Source of the DNA: Usnea hakonensis
Lineage: Eukaryota; Ascomycota; Lecanoromycetes; Lecanorales; Parmeliaceae
Direction: 5' to 3'
Assembly (NCBI GenBank): GCA_013423325.1
Contig: BLJB01000248.1
Span: forward strand, 1-13,891
Length of the DNA stretch: 13,891 bases
The position numbers were made by a program, and so were the translations under genes. Of this stretch, positions 1 to 10,338 are shown piece after piece (the first letter of the stretch is position 1; each line of letters begins with the position of its first letter). Below the pieces are notes generated by a model. It worked only from the letters and a program-made list of their open reading frames with translations. It ran no database searches and had not been told where the DNA came from.

Positions 1-66
1 GGTTCCCCACCTATCGTGAATGGCGTCTCTTCATGTTGGTTGTTGTACTTCATCTTTTCATTCTGA
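1..66. other. Unmutated flank, left edge of island
   Basis: This stretch has ordinary base composition with many CA and TG dinucleotides, unlike everything from about base 70 onward. Frame 1 is open from base 1 to a TGA at 64-66, about 21 codons, which is too short to call a gene. The change at about 66-76 marks the left edge of the RIP-mutated block. I recognise no product. Confidence 0.6.
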
Positions 67-1640
67 ATCGATAGTTCTACTACTTAGCTTATTAATAATA
101 ATATTTATTAATTTAATATATAGAAGAATAATTCTAAATAGCTATCTATATTAGTTCTAATATTAAAATAAATCTCTAAATCTTATTTATTCCTAAAGAA
201 GAAATCCCGCTCGGCTATAATAACTATTAATCTAATTAGAGACCTAATTATCTCCCTTATATTTATTAATAACAGAAAGTACTCCCGTACTTTCCGCTAT
301 AAGTTCGACTCTAATATTAGCTTCGCTTCTAGCTATAATAGCTCTAATTCGGATTTAGATTTAAATTTAGATTCGGATTCGGCCTTATATTTAACTTTAG
401 AATTAGACTTAGATAACTCTAAAATATCCAATTATAGAGATAGACTATAAAAAAGATAAAAGCGTAAGCCTAATTCTAAAACTATAACTTATTATTATCG
501 TTATCTAGATTACTCTAAAGATATATAATAGCTCGAATACTATAATATAGATCTATTAAAAGAAGTTATAAATAAGATATTATATATATTTTATACTATT
601 AAAAAAATATAGTAAATAAGATATACTTCTTATATTTATCTTAGAAGGTAATATTTAGATCTTATCTATAATAATCTCGACTAAATAGAAGAAATTAGGC
701 TTAATTTTAAATACTTTATTATCTTTTTTAATAATTATATTAAAGTCTCTAAAATAGAAATCTTTTATTTTAAGGATAAAGTTTTTCCTACTTTCTATTA
801 TTATTTTATATATAATAAAAGAGATAATTTTTAGTATAATTATCTTTAAACTAACTAGAATAATAAATACTCTAATTACGAGTTTAATTATTTTTGCGGA
901 AATAGTAGTATTATATAGAAGCCTACTATTCTAAATAACTCTAAATAGAATAGCTTCTCTAAAAGACTTAACTAAGATCTAAAAGGATATATCTTTATTA
1001 TAATAGAAAAGATAGGTCTCTCTCTAGAATATTAGCCTTAATTAATAATCGTAATTAATTACTTATATAATTATCGTCTTATTTAGAGTTATAAGCTAAC
1101 TCTTTACGAGGCTAAAATTAATATCTAGTTAAAGCTAAAGTATCTTTATTCTATTAGCTTCTATAGCTAGTATCTTACTTGAAAGTCTAGTACTAGTTAA
1201 AAGACTAATTAGAATTATATTATTACTAAAAGTTCTACTAGACTCTTAGAATATAAGGGTAATTAAATCTATTAGATACTACTTAAAGATAAAAGAACCT
1301 TTTATATATTTTAGATAATATAGGGGAAGATTCTATCTAAATTTCTTTATATTAAGTAGTTAAAGCCTCCTCTAATAAGGGAAATATTATCGCCGTTATT
1401 AATAATATTATTAACTTAGTCTAGAAAAGGCTTAATACCTATTATTATAGATCTTTAAATTATTATTATAAAAGATAAACTAGTGACCGGCGACGAGATC
1501 CAGCTATACGTACTACCGGCTACGAACCTACTACTATTATACGCGATATAAAGATTACTATCGTTCTACTATACGATATAAAAGTTATTATCGTACGTAG
1601 TTTAATAGAGCTAAGAGGTCTTACCCCGAAAGATATAATA
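67..1640 (+). pseudogene. Copia A integrase remnant with N-terminal Ser/Asp-rich tract
   Basis: Frame 1 (codons starting at 67) runs through this region broken only by RIP-type stops and one TGA near 1189. A tract at about 349-420 alternates Asp or Glu with Leu/Ser codons; many TTA codons were probably TCA, so it was Ser/Asp-rich. A degenerate zinc-binding region lies at about 480-640. The catalytic core follows: first Asp at 679-681 (intact), second Asp at 853-855 (now AAC), Glu at 961-963 (now AAA, in NSFSKRL). The C-terminal copia signature, a Thr/Pro-Tyr-Glu-Ala type motif, is at about 1099-1113, and the Gly-Tyr-like segment reading EYKGNQIYQIL (stops read as Gln) is at about 1240. Integrase joins element cDNA to the host chromosome; this copy is dead. 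Confidence 0.75.
1538..1597 (+). repeat. Imperfect 30-bp tandem duplication in copia A linker
   Basis: Two 21-bp blocks at 1544-1564 and 1574-1594, both of the form CGATATAAA...TATCGT, recur with a 30-bp period. In frame 1 this is a 10-codon repeat, so the duplication kept the reading frame and probably predates inactivation. It lies in the low-complexity segment just after the integrase C-terminus. Confidence 0.6.
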
Positions 1641-2640
1641 TATAGAGGATTAGATAAATAAAAAGAGGATAATAAATAATTATTAATAATATATTAATAT
1701 CTATTAATAGCGTTATTAAGTAGTAGCGAATTATATTTATAATATAAAAAAATATTAAGTCTTTAAATAACTTTCTCTTTTCTTCTCGCTATACTAATTA
1801 CGCGCGTACGCGACTTCTATAATAAGCTACCCCCTTTAGAGTCTTTATAATTTATTAAAAGAATTATTCTATATATCTTATCTTAAATAATAATATTATA
1901 GGTTAGATATAATATATTATTATTATAAAGTATTTAGCTACTTTAGGCCTCCTTATTCTAATAGATAATAAATATTAAGACTCTTAGTAAATATATAAAT
2001 ACGGAGATATAGTAAATCTCTATCTAATATTAACTAAAAAAGATAATAACTATAAGTTCTTATTAATCTAGTAATTATTTCTAATATATAAACCTCCCTT
2101 TTAAGACTCCGCTATATAATCTTAACTATAGTATTAATATACTTATTATATATAATAAACCTAGTCTACGACCTAATATCTAGTTAATAATTTAAATCGT
2201 ACTAAATTTTACTCTATTAGAATATTAGAAATTAACGGCCTTATTTAAATAAGTATATAAGATAGTTAACTTAATCTAGGCGTTAAAGCGTTAGTACTAA
2301 ATTATAGATTAACTAAAGCGTATAGCGAGAACTAGAATAAGAAAAATATATAGATACGCGATAATATATTAGAACTCTTTAGAAATATAATAGTAGGATA
2401 GAAAGTAAATATATTATTTAATTAAAGTTTTTATCTAGGGGTTCGCCTTTAGGTTTCTTCGATATCTAGCTCTACTAGTTTAGCGTTATAGTCACCTTTA
2501 TTAGCTTATATTAAGTAGCTAGTATAGGCGTATAAAACAATTAATTAATTAAGATAAACTAGTATTTATTCTTATCTCTATTTCTATCTCTATAATCTCT
2601 ACTATACTAGTACTAACGCCTACTAATACTTTACTAATAC
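1641..2640 (+). pseudogene. Copia A integrase-to-RT linker, low complexity
   Basis: Frame 1 continues through most of this kilobase with only TAA and TAG stops. I find no recognisable domain. Many CTA and TTA codons suggest original CCA (Pro) and TCA (Ser), so the ancestor was probably a disordered Pro/Ser/Gln-rich linker. The coding frame moves to frame 3 somewhere near 2500-2560, where a Ser/Thr/Pro-rich stretch leads into the reverse transcriptase. From the integrase Glu to the first RT motifs is about 1.8 kb here but only about 0.9 kb in copia B, so this linker is unusually long or carries an unrecognised insertion. Confidence 0.4.
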
Positions 2641-3865
2641 TAAGCTCGGAAAGCTTAGAATTATCTAGACCTCTTATAAATTATTTTAAATTATAATATC
2701 GCGATCTTTTATTAGACCCTCTAGCCTTATTAATATCTATTATCCGAGAATCCTATAAATTTAAGAGCTACGATAAGGTTGTCTTAAATAATAACTTTAA
2801 TAGTAATAACTAGGAGGCTACTATAAAAGATAAAGTTAATTTATGAATAGAAAATAGAATATAGAAGCTAATAAATTATCTATTAGATTATAAGTCTCTA
2901 AGAGGTAAATAAGTATTTACCCTAAAGCGAGGTCTAAAAGGAGAAGTTATTTACTATAAGATATACTAGATAGTACTAGAATACTCTTAATATAAAGATT
3001 TAGATTATAATAAGACTTTTATCTTAATTATTAAGCCTATAAGTTATAAGGCCTTATTTACTCTTATAGTAACTCTAGATTAGAATCTAGAATAGATAGA
3101 TATTAAAATTACTTTCTTATATAGAGTAGTTAAGGAGATTATTTATATAATATAATTTATTAATTTTAAGTTAAAATAATACCTTAATAAAATCTATAAG
3201 CTTAATAAGGCTTTATATAATTTAAAATAATCTTTCTATATATAATATAATACCTTTTTTAATTTTATAAAAGAGTAAGGACTCTACCCTATTAATACTA
3301 ACTATAATATATTTATTAATAGTTATACGGGTACTATTATAGCTTTATATATAGATAATATACTTATAACTAGTTCTAATTATAGAGATATTTAATATAT
3401 TAAAAATACTCTTAATACTTAGTTTAGAATAATTAACTTAGGGCCTTATATTTACTATCTAGAGATCATAGTAACTCGTAATAAAACTAAAAAAACTATC
3501 CGCCTTAGATAAGCTAGATATATTAAATATATATTTTATAATAATAGTATATAAGAGGCTAAGCTAGTCTCTACTTCTATAGAGACTTTAACTAAATATA
3601 AACTAATAGAGGATAATTATTAGATTATTTAGAAGAATAAGACTCGCTACTAATTAGCTATAAGATCTCTTATATACATAATACTTAAGACTTAATTAGA
3701 TCTAATATTCGCTATTTTAGTAGTTAATTACTATATATATAACCTGACTAAAAAATATTAGAGGGTAGTTAAAAGGATCTTTATATATCTTAAAGGAACT
3801 ATTAATATAGAACTAATCTTTTAGGGTACTCTTTTAGACTTAATTAGCTATATAGACTCTAATTA
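2641..3865 (+). pseudogene. Copia A reverse transcriptase and truncated RNase H
   Basis: This is frame 3. The RT entry motif (Glu-Ala then Lys-Asp, leading into the Asn/Gly-Thr-Trp box) lies at about 2812-2870. The conserved segment DLDYNKTFI is at 2997-3023, followed by IKPISYKALFTL. The IDIK block, matching the usual QMDVKTAFL, is near 3100. The catalytic YxDD box is at 3348-3359 and reads Tyr-Ile-Asp-Asn, the second Asp lost through a G-to-A change. The connection region is readable to about 3800. RNase H starts with SYIDSNY at 3846-3866, whose Asp (3855-3857) is the first catalytic residue. The frame is then cut by the LTR of copia B. Stops are TAA and TAG plus one TGA near 2844. Confidence 0.85.
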
Positions 3866-3986
3866 TGTTGAAAGTGGTGGATCACGTGACTTCGTCACGT
3901 AACTACCACTAGGACATAGTTAAGCTTTCCTTTATAGAGCTCTATAGTTAATATAACTACTATATGTCCTACCCTATATTTTGATA
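3866..3986 (+). repeat. 5' LTR of copia B (121 bp)
   Basis: It begins TGTTGAAAGTGG and ends TTTTGATA, the final TA being CA in the right-hand copy. It aligns without gaps to 11094-11214 over all 121 bp with about 12 differences. All but one are C/T or G/A changes in CpA/TpG context; the exception is a C/A difference near base 3899. It contains a near-perfect hairpin with CACGTG at about 3871-3909. The typical TG...CA ends and the adjacent primer binding site fix the borders. Confidence 0.92.
3871..3909. repeat. LTR hairpin with CACGTG sites
   Basis: The two arms are inverted around the centre GACTTCGTC (3889-3897), and together span roughly 36 bp. The left arm contains CACGTG, the E-box core bound by bHLH factors of the Cbf1/Pho4 type. 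The right arm reads CACGTA here and AAGTGA at the same place in the right LTR, so the unmutated arm was plausibly CACGTG too. Because it sits near the LTR start it could act as a promoter element or an RNA stem-loop; that role is inference. Confidence 0.55.
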
Positions 3987-4000
3987 GGTTATGAGCCCGG
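3987..4000 (+). promoter_or_regulatory. Primer binding site, half-tRNA iMet type
   Basis: GGTTATGAGCCC directly follows the LTR end. It is complementary to the anticodon stem-loop of eukaryotic initiator tRNA-Met (GGGCUCAUAACC), not to the tRNA 3' end. This internal, half-tRNA priming is known for Drosophila copia and some relatives. It supports both the LTR border and the Ty1/copia assignment. Confidence 0.85.
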
Positions 4001-4490
4001 AGTTCGCCTCGGTAGTGTTCTAGTATACTATAACTATACTAGCTACGACGACTCTTAGTATAGTAATTACCCTACTATAGAGTACTATAGCGGTAGTCTA
4101 TTCGTTTATTAGATAACCTCTTAAAAGTGGGAATTCCTATATATAAATAGTTATTTGGGCCTAAACGATTATAATTCGTCGTAAATTCGGGGGCTAGGAA
4201 ACCCCTAGCCTCGGCTTAATGCCGATAATACCGAAGCTAAGATATTGCTAAGATATTGCTAAGGTATTACTAAGACTTACGCGAAATTAACTAATTATAT
4301 AGCTATCGGCCCCTAGAAGATTATCTTCCCTACGTAGGATACGCTAAATAAAGGGGGAATATACCCTTATTTATATACCGAAACATTATAAATACGGTAG
4401 CGAGTATCTAGACTCTTAGTCTAAAGTTAATTATATAATATTCGTAATAACGGTTAGAAAGAAGTTATACTAACCTCCTAAATTCTAGCT
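4001..4490 (+). other. Copia B leader, structured, non-coding
   Basis: No convincing ORF is seen here. The stretch holds two adjacent hairpins: arms GGCTAGG (4192-4198) with CCTAGCC (4204-4210), and TCGGC (4211-4215) with GCCGA (4221-4225). A tandem repeat follows at 4236-4279. A TATA-like run lies at 4138-4150, but it is outside the LTR and in AT-rich DNA, so I give it little weight. Stable stems just downstream of the primer binding site could be packaging or translation-control structures of the element RNA; this is inference. Confidence 0.5.
4236..4279 (+). repeat. 11-bp tandem repeat, four units
   Basis: GCTAAGATATT occurs twice exactly (4236-4246 and 4247-4257), then as GCTAAGGTATT (4258-4268) and as a degenerate fourth unit ACTAAGACTTA (4269-4279). 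It lies in the leader of copia B just after the two hairpins. Confidence 0.8.
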
Positions 4491-5692
4491 ATTAATATAG
4501 GTAAGGGCGTAATCTAAGCGGAGGAGAGATAAGTCCTAGCCTCCTTTACGGCCTTTATAAGTAGAGGTAAAAGTAGAGGTAAATAATTCTTAGGGCTAAT
4601 AATTCTAGCCTCTCTAGCCTCCTCTAGGAAACTAATAGCCTTAAGGCCTAAAGTCTAAAGGCTAGCCTCCCTAGCCTCGCTAGTTTCCTCTTAGTAATAA
4701 GGCTAGAGTAGCGCGTAAATAAGCTAAAAAGCTACGCTAAAGGGAGAGGAGGCTAAAAAACACAAAAATCTTTAATCTAAATAGAGATAACGACGTACCT
4801 ACCCTAAAGCGATTAGTAGAAAAAGTAGAATATAATCTAACGGAAGTTAATAACTCTACTAAATAGTTAAAGAAAGATTTACCTCCCTTAGGTACGAATA
4901 TTATTAAAGATATCCCTAATAAATAAGACTTAGAGGATAAGGACCCTAGCTAAGACGACTCTATTAAGGGAGTATTAACTATAAAGAATAGTCTAGATAA
5001 CTCCCTCCGCTAGGCTTTTATATTAATATTACTACTAAACTTAATTTCTACTCCTTTAGCTTTAGCCTATAAAAAGGCTCTTCGTAAATAAAGATCTATA
5101 CTCTATCGTAAGAACTATAAAACTAAGAAGGACTTTTTACTTACCCTTAAGGTATTATTCTAAATTATAGACTATATTATAGATAGCGAGTATACTCTAG
5201 AATCCTTTACTAATTTAATACTTTCTTTTTCTTCCGGGCGATCTAAGTTAGTAATAAAAATATCTTCCGATACTAACCTTTTCAGCCTTTAAGCTAAACC
5301 GGTATTATCGATACTAGAAACCCTAAATATAAATACTTCGTCGCTAAAATTAAAGCTAGAACTAGAGTTAGTAGCTCGTAAAGCCCTTTAGTATTTAAGT
5401 TACTTATCGGGATCCTTATCGGATTTAGATTTAGAATTAGAATTAGATTCTTTTTCGGAGTTAGAAATATTCTTATTAGACTTATCTTTATTAGATTTAG
5501 AGTTAGAATTATTAACCCTAATTAAGTCTAAATTAGATTTAGATTTATCCTCTTCGGATTTAGAATCGAAATAAATTAAGTTAGAATTAGGTTTATTCTT
5601 ATCTAAATCCGAGCTAGAAAGGGATAGAGAGTTAGATACTAACTATATCTACGGAAAAAACTAAAATATTAGCCTCCCTAAGTCGACTCGAT
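4490..5692 (+). pseudogene. Extra ORF ahead of gag in copia B, unknown function
   Basis: I do not recognise this product. Frame 3 from about 4490 to 4860 is open apart from TAA and TAG codons and would encode a Ser/Ala/Pro/Lys/Arg-rich segment. From about 4741 to 5692 frame 1 is open in the same way, about 310 codons. It is charged in the middle (AYKKALRK, RKNYKTKKDF near 5065-5140) and strongly acidic near the end: at 5413-5640 Asp and Glu alternate with TTA codons that were probably TCA, giving a Ser-Asp/Ser-Glu tract. The two frames overlap, so one protein of about 400 residues joined by a past indel, or two proteins, are both possible. The end overlaps the probable gag start at 5666 in another frame. 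An inverted repeat (AGGAAACTA at 4626-4634, TAGTTTCCT at 4681-4689) lies inside it. Confidence 0.5.
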
Positions 5693-8600
5693 AATATTAA
5701 TAAGCTTTAAGGTATAGGGAACTACTAGGTATAGAAGTAATAATTTAAGGACAAGCTAAAGCTCCTAGATATATAGTATTATATCGCTAAGGACTTTAAT
5801 CCTCCGACCGCTAATAAGCTCGAGGCCTAGGAGTAAGCCTATAATAAAATATATACTATACTTAAGTCCCGATATAAACGTAACCCTCGGGCGATAATTA
5901 AGAATGAAACTAATATCTAGAAGACTTAGAAAGTCCTTGAGAAATTTAAGCCTTAGGGCTCTAGTCTATTCTATTTAATATTCTAAAAGTTAGATAACGT
6001 TAGCCTAGCTAGCTATAATAATAATCTCTAAGCCTATACTAACTAATTTAGAGAGGTACTCGAAGAGGTTAATACTATATCTCTAGGTATATATATTAAT
6101 AAGAACTAGCTAATCTATCGCTTTCTTTTAGGCCTAGGGTTAGTCTATAATAACTACTATAAGTAGTATAACTAAAATTACGACGCTCTTAATAATAATA
6201 ATAAGCCTAAATTCGATTTAGACTATACTATAACGAGATTCGTAAATATTATTACGAACCCATCTAGCTCTACTAACTCCTCCGCCGAGACCTAGGTATT
6301 AGCTACTCTAGTTAACGGCACATTTGCGCACACCCCGTAGAGTATTATCGCCTTAGTAGTAGCCGAGGGAGCTAAGAATAAGATCCAACTAGGAGCCCAC
6401 GTAGGTAATTCTCGCACGTATACCTAGACCTACAAGTTCTATACCTACTATAAAAAGGACTAGTATAACGACTTAGAATATACCTCTCTTTATCCCTATT
6501 TAAAAAAGAAGGAAAACAATAATAATAGTAGTACTCATAGTCGTAGCCGTAAATATAGCGGACGCGATAGTCGAGGTAACCGTAGAGGTAATAATAATAG
6601 AGGTAATAATAATAATACCTCTAATAAGGTAAAGCCTACTACTAATATCTAGGCTACTATTATAGTTACCGAGTCTACGGCTTTTAGTTTTATAGTCTAT
6701 ATCGAGTAACTAACTAAAGCTACTTACCTTATTATAAACTCTTAATAGCTCTAAAGCCGAACTTTTTAGCCGTCTTAAAAGATAATAGTATAGACTTCCT
6801 CGATATCTATAGTAGCTATACTCTTGGTACTATAGTTTATTAATAGCGGTTATACTTAGTATATAGTATAGAATTAGTTAGTATTTTAAATCTTTACTCC
6901 CTTCGTGATACTAGCTAAAGTTAATAGTATTACGGGCTATATTCTAGTCGAAGGAGTCGGCCGAATTTAGCTTTAATATAAAGGCCTCGGAGGTAAACGT
7001 ACGCTAGTTATTAATAACGTCTAGTACGTATCTATAAGTAGGTTCAACCTGATTTCTTAGGGATAGCTCGAGGACTAAGGCATAAAATTTACGCTTATAC
7101 CAAGTAGAATTAGTATTAGAGAGTATAGTATTATCTTTAGGCGCTAATATAATCGTCTATATATATTTAATATATAGATTAAGGCCCCTATATACCTAGT
7201 AGTTATTAATAGAGATATTCCCGCTTATAATAAGTCCCCTTTAACTATAACTTTACTTACTACTAACCTAGAGCCTCAAGTTAATAAGGAGACCTTATAA
7301 ATATAGTATAGCCGCTACGGCTATTTAGATTACTAAAGCCTTAAGAAACTTACTAAAATAAGTATTAGTATAAATCTAACTATTCCTCCTTCTACTAATA
7401 CCTACGAACTATATAGTATTACTAATATAAAAATAGAACCGTATAAGCGCTATATAGAACCTAGATATTAGGAAAATAACTTAATTTATAGTAATATTTA
7501 GGGCCCTTTTATAACTTCTTATAATAGCTATTAGTAGATAATTACCTTTTTAGATAATAAGACTCTTAGGTTTATTATTATATTTCTACTAAATAAAGAG
7601 GGACCTATAGTCCTTATAGCCTTTAAGTCTTTTCTAAACTAAGTAGAATATAGGGACTATAAATATACCCGCTTTCGCTCGGACTACGGTACCGAATACG
7701 ATAACTATAAAATATACGCGTTTCGCCTCGCTAGGGGTATTACCTAGAAAGGTATTATATCTAGTAATCCTTAAATAAATAGTAAATCGGAACGTCTCGG
7801 ATAGATAATTTAATAAAAAGCTAGTACTATACTTAAGGATAGCTAGCTACCTCTAAAGTACTAGACTAAATTTATCCGGGCTTCTAATTACCTTCGTAAT
7901 ATATAGCCCGTATCGGGTCGAGATATTACTTCTTACTAGGTATATATAGGACGTCCCCTAGATCTATCGTACTTACGTATTATTAGGTAGACGGGCTACT
8001 ACTAAGTATATCTAGGAAATACCGAATAGACTAAATACTAAGACTATATATATAAGGGGAAGCTTCTTAGCTATTAAAATTACTTTTATTATATACTTAT
8101 ACTAACTAGTAAAGTTAAAGTCTACTCTAATATATACTAGATTAATAATATCCCTTCTAAGTTTACCCTAATAGAGCTTACTCCTTCCGGAGTATAATAG
8201 GCCAATAATATAGACCTTCCTAAAACTTATAATAAGCGTCGCAATAACGCTATTATAGCTTAGAAATTAGAAATACTATAGTTAAATAATATATAGCTAG
8301 CCCCTTTAATATCGTTTCTAGGGGGAATAGCCTCTAAAAGGAGACGCGAAAACTCTATTAAAGTAGTTAACTTGGTATCTAAATAATATATTACTAAAGT
8401 TAGAATTCTAATTAAATTAATACTACTAACTCCGTTCCTAGACTTAGAGTCGTTAGGGCTATCTAATCCCCTAATACCTTTATCTAATACGCTTAGTAAT
8501 AATACTCTTAAAGTCTTAGCCCCTAAGATACGTATAACGCGATCTATAATCGAGAGATAACTCTCTATACTATAGCTATCGAGGTAAAAAATCCTTAAGG

Positions 8601-10210
8601 CGTACCGTAATCTTACGCCAGATCCACTATCCCTACTAGCTAAAGCTAACGCTCCCGAGCTATATAAACCTTAAAGCTATAAAGAGGTAATAGTAGATAA
8701 ATATATAAAAATATACTAGGAGCTTACTATATAGGAAGAGGTAGACTCCCTAGTAACTAATAGAATATAGAATCTCGTAGATCTACCCTTAAATATATAT
8801 GCCCTAGGGGGCAAATAGGTCTTTAAGATTAAGCGCGGGCCTTAGGGGGAGGTCGTACGATATAAAGCCCGCTAGGTAGTACGTAGATTTAAATAACGCG
8901 AAGGTATCGATTTCAATAAAACTTTCATCTCTATAGTAAAGTTAATAAGCTATAAGGCTATATTTACCCTTATAGCGGCTCTAGACTAGAAATTAGAATA
9001 AATAGATATTAAGATAGCCTTTCTCTATAGTAATATAGAAAAGACTATTTATATTACCTAGCCTATAGGATTCGAATCTAGAGGTAAATGTAAGGTATAC
9101 AAACTAAAAAAGGCTCTATACGGCCTTAAATAATCCCCTAGAGTATAGTATAATACCCTAGTAATATTTCTTATAGAGCTCGGGTTTAAGCCTATTACTA
9201 CTAACTACTCCGTCTTTAGTAATAGTACCACTATTATCGCTATCTATATAGACGATATTCTACTTATAGGACCCGATAAATAGGGAATCTAGCGTACTAA
9301 AGATAAGCTCTATAAGCGCTTTAAAATAACTAATTTAGGCGAGTATTACTATTATCTCAATATAACTATTACGAGAGATCGATCTAATTAAATCTTACAA
9401 CTCGGCTAGGCTAGTTATATTTAGAAGTTTATTACTAAATATAGTATATAGGAGTCTAAAGGAACCCTAACCCCGATAGGTATAGAGAAGTATTAAGCTA
9501 CTAAAGAAGACTTCTAGGCTACTAAGGCCTCTCGTACAACCTATTAGTCCGCTATTAGCTCGCTAATATATATAATACTCGGCACGAGACCAGATATCGC
9601 GTACGCCGTCTTAATAGTATCCCGGTACGGCTCTAATCTAAATAAGTCTTACTAGAAAGCCGTTAAACGGATCTTTTAGTACCTTCGGTAAACTATTAAC
9701 TACTAGCTTATTTTTAGGGGAGAACTAAAGTCCCTAACGGGGTATACGGATACTAACTAGGTAGGTAATTAAGATATTTAATAATCTACTTCGGGGTACG
9801 TCTTCGATATAGGTAGTACCGTAATTAGCTAGTTATCTAAACGATAACCTACTATAGTACTTTTAACCTATAAGGCCGAATACATCGGCTAAATATAAGC
9901 CACTAAGGAAGTAGTATAGCTACATAGTCTTTTAAATTAACTTAATCCTAGTAATTAAGCCACTAAGACTATAGTTATCTATTATAATAACTAGGGAGCT
10001 ATAGTACTAGCTAAGAACCCCTAGTTCTATGTACGCACTAAGTATATTAATATTTAGTATTACTATATACGCGAACAAGTCACTGCCGGGAATATGACTT
10101 TAGAATATATCCCTACTAATAGATAAGTAGCTAACGGGCTTACTAAGGCCCTATATAAGGATAAATTTAATAAATTTCGGGACCTTATTAGCCTAGAAGT
10201 ACCCCCGTAA
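5666..10210 (+). pseudogene. Copia B gag-pol polyprotein, RIP-inactivated
   Basis: A single frame of 1514 codons runs to a tandem TAA TAA stop at 10208-10213 without any frameshift. The start at 5666 is inferred: ATA there was probably ATG, just before the gag motif LDNINKLQGIGNY. Residues below count from it. Gag is about 1-330, with the CX2CX4HX4C zinc knuckle at 259-272 whose Cys and His codons all read TAT, then an Arg/Gly/Asn-rich tail. Protease: Asp-Ser-Gly box at 393, now Asn-Ser-Gly (6842-6850). Gag-pre-integrase: FNLIS near 7048. Integrase: Trp-His..Gly-His at 547, Asp 610 (now Asn), Asp 673 in RSDYGTEY, Glu 709. Reverse transcriptase: about 1000-1270, with an intact Tyr-Ile-Asp-Asp box at 1194-1197 (9245-9256). 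RNase H: GYTDT near 1360, KAEY near 1403, YNNQGA and TKYIN further on. Dozens of TAA/TAG stops abolish function. Confidence 0.93.
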
Positions 10211-10314
10211 TAATATAGAGCTATTATAGGGGAGCTTATACTATTCCTATATACTATTTCTATAAATTACTATGACTATAATCTAGGGGAGCGATTCTAT
10301 TAGCCCCCGCGCCT

Positions 10315-10338
10315 CGGGTAATCGACCGGGTAATCGAC
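10315..10338 (+). repeat. 12-bp perfect tandem repeat, two units
   Basis: CGGGTAATCGAC occurs at 10315-10326 and again at 10327-10338. It lies in a CG-rich patch of the copia B 3' region; the CpG sites have survived although CpA has not, as expected of RIP. Confidence 0.85.

Larger units (their letters stand above)
67..3865 (+). mobile_element. Copia A: 5'-truncated, RIP-mutated Ty1/copia retrotransposon
   Basis: The order integrase, linker, reverse transcriptase, RNase H on the plus strand is that of Ty1/copia (Pseudoviridae-type) elements. No gag, protease, 5' LTR or primer binding site is visible, so the left part is missing. The right end stops inside RNase H at the exact first base of the LTR of copia B. 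Stops in the dead frames are nearly all TAA or TAG, and catalytic Asp and Glu codons are often changed to Asn or Lys, which fits CpA-to-TpA mutation on both strands. It is a different family from copia B, since its linker and leader content differ. Confidence 0.85.

Noticed and set aside
802..846. Possible gag zinc knuckle (Tyr-Phe-Ile-Tyr-Asn-Lys-Arg, with Tyr for Cys) in copia A
   Set aside because: The position expected for His is AAT, which RIP cannot make from a His codon. The surrounding frame reads as integrase core, with the second catalytic Asp immediately after, so this is not gag.
3987..4015. tRNA-like sequence after the left LTR
   Set aside because: It matches only the anticodon arm of initiator tRNA-Met in the antisense direction and sits exactly at the LTR border, which makes it a primer binding site, not a tRNA gene.
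4138..4150. TATA box in the copia B leader
   Set aside because: It lies 151 bp outside the LTR, where transcription starting there would lose the terminal repeat needed for replication. TATA-like runs are expected by chance in RIP-mutated DNA.
6725..6760. Protease active site at an Asn-Ser codon pair near 6740
   Set aside because: No Gly follows in any RIP-compatible reading. A clear Asn-Ser-Gly-Tyr-Thr, followed by the gag-pre-integrase region in the same frame, is found at 6842-6856 instead.
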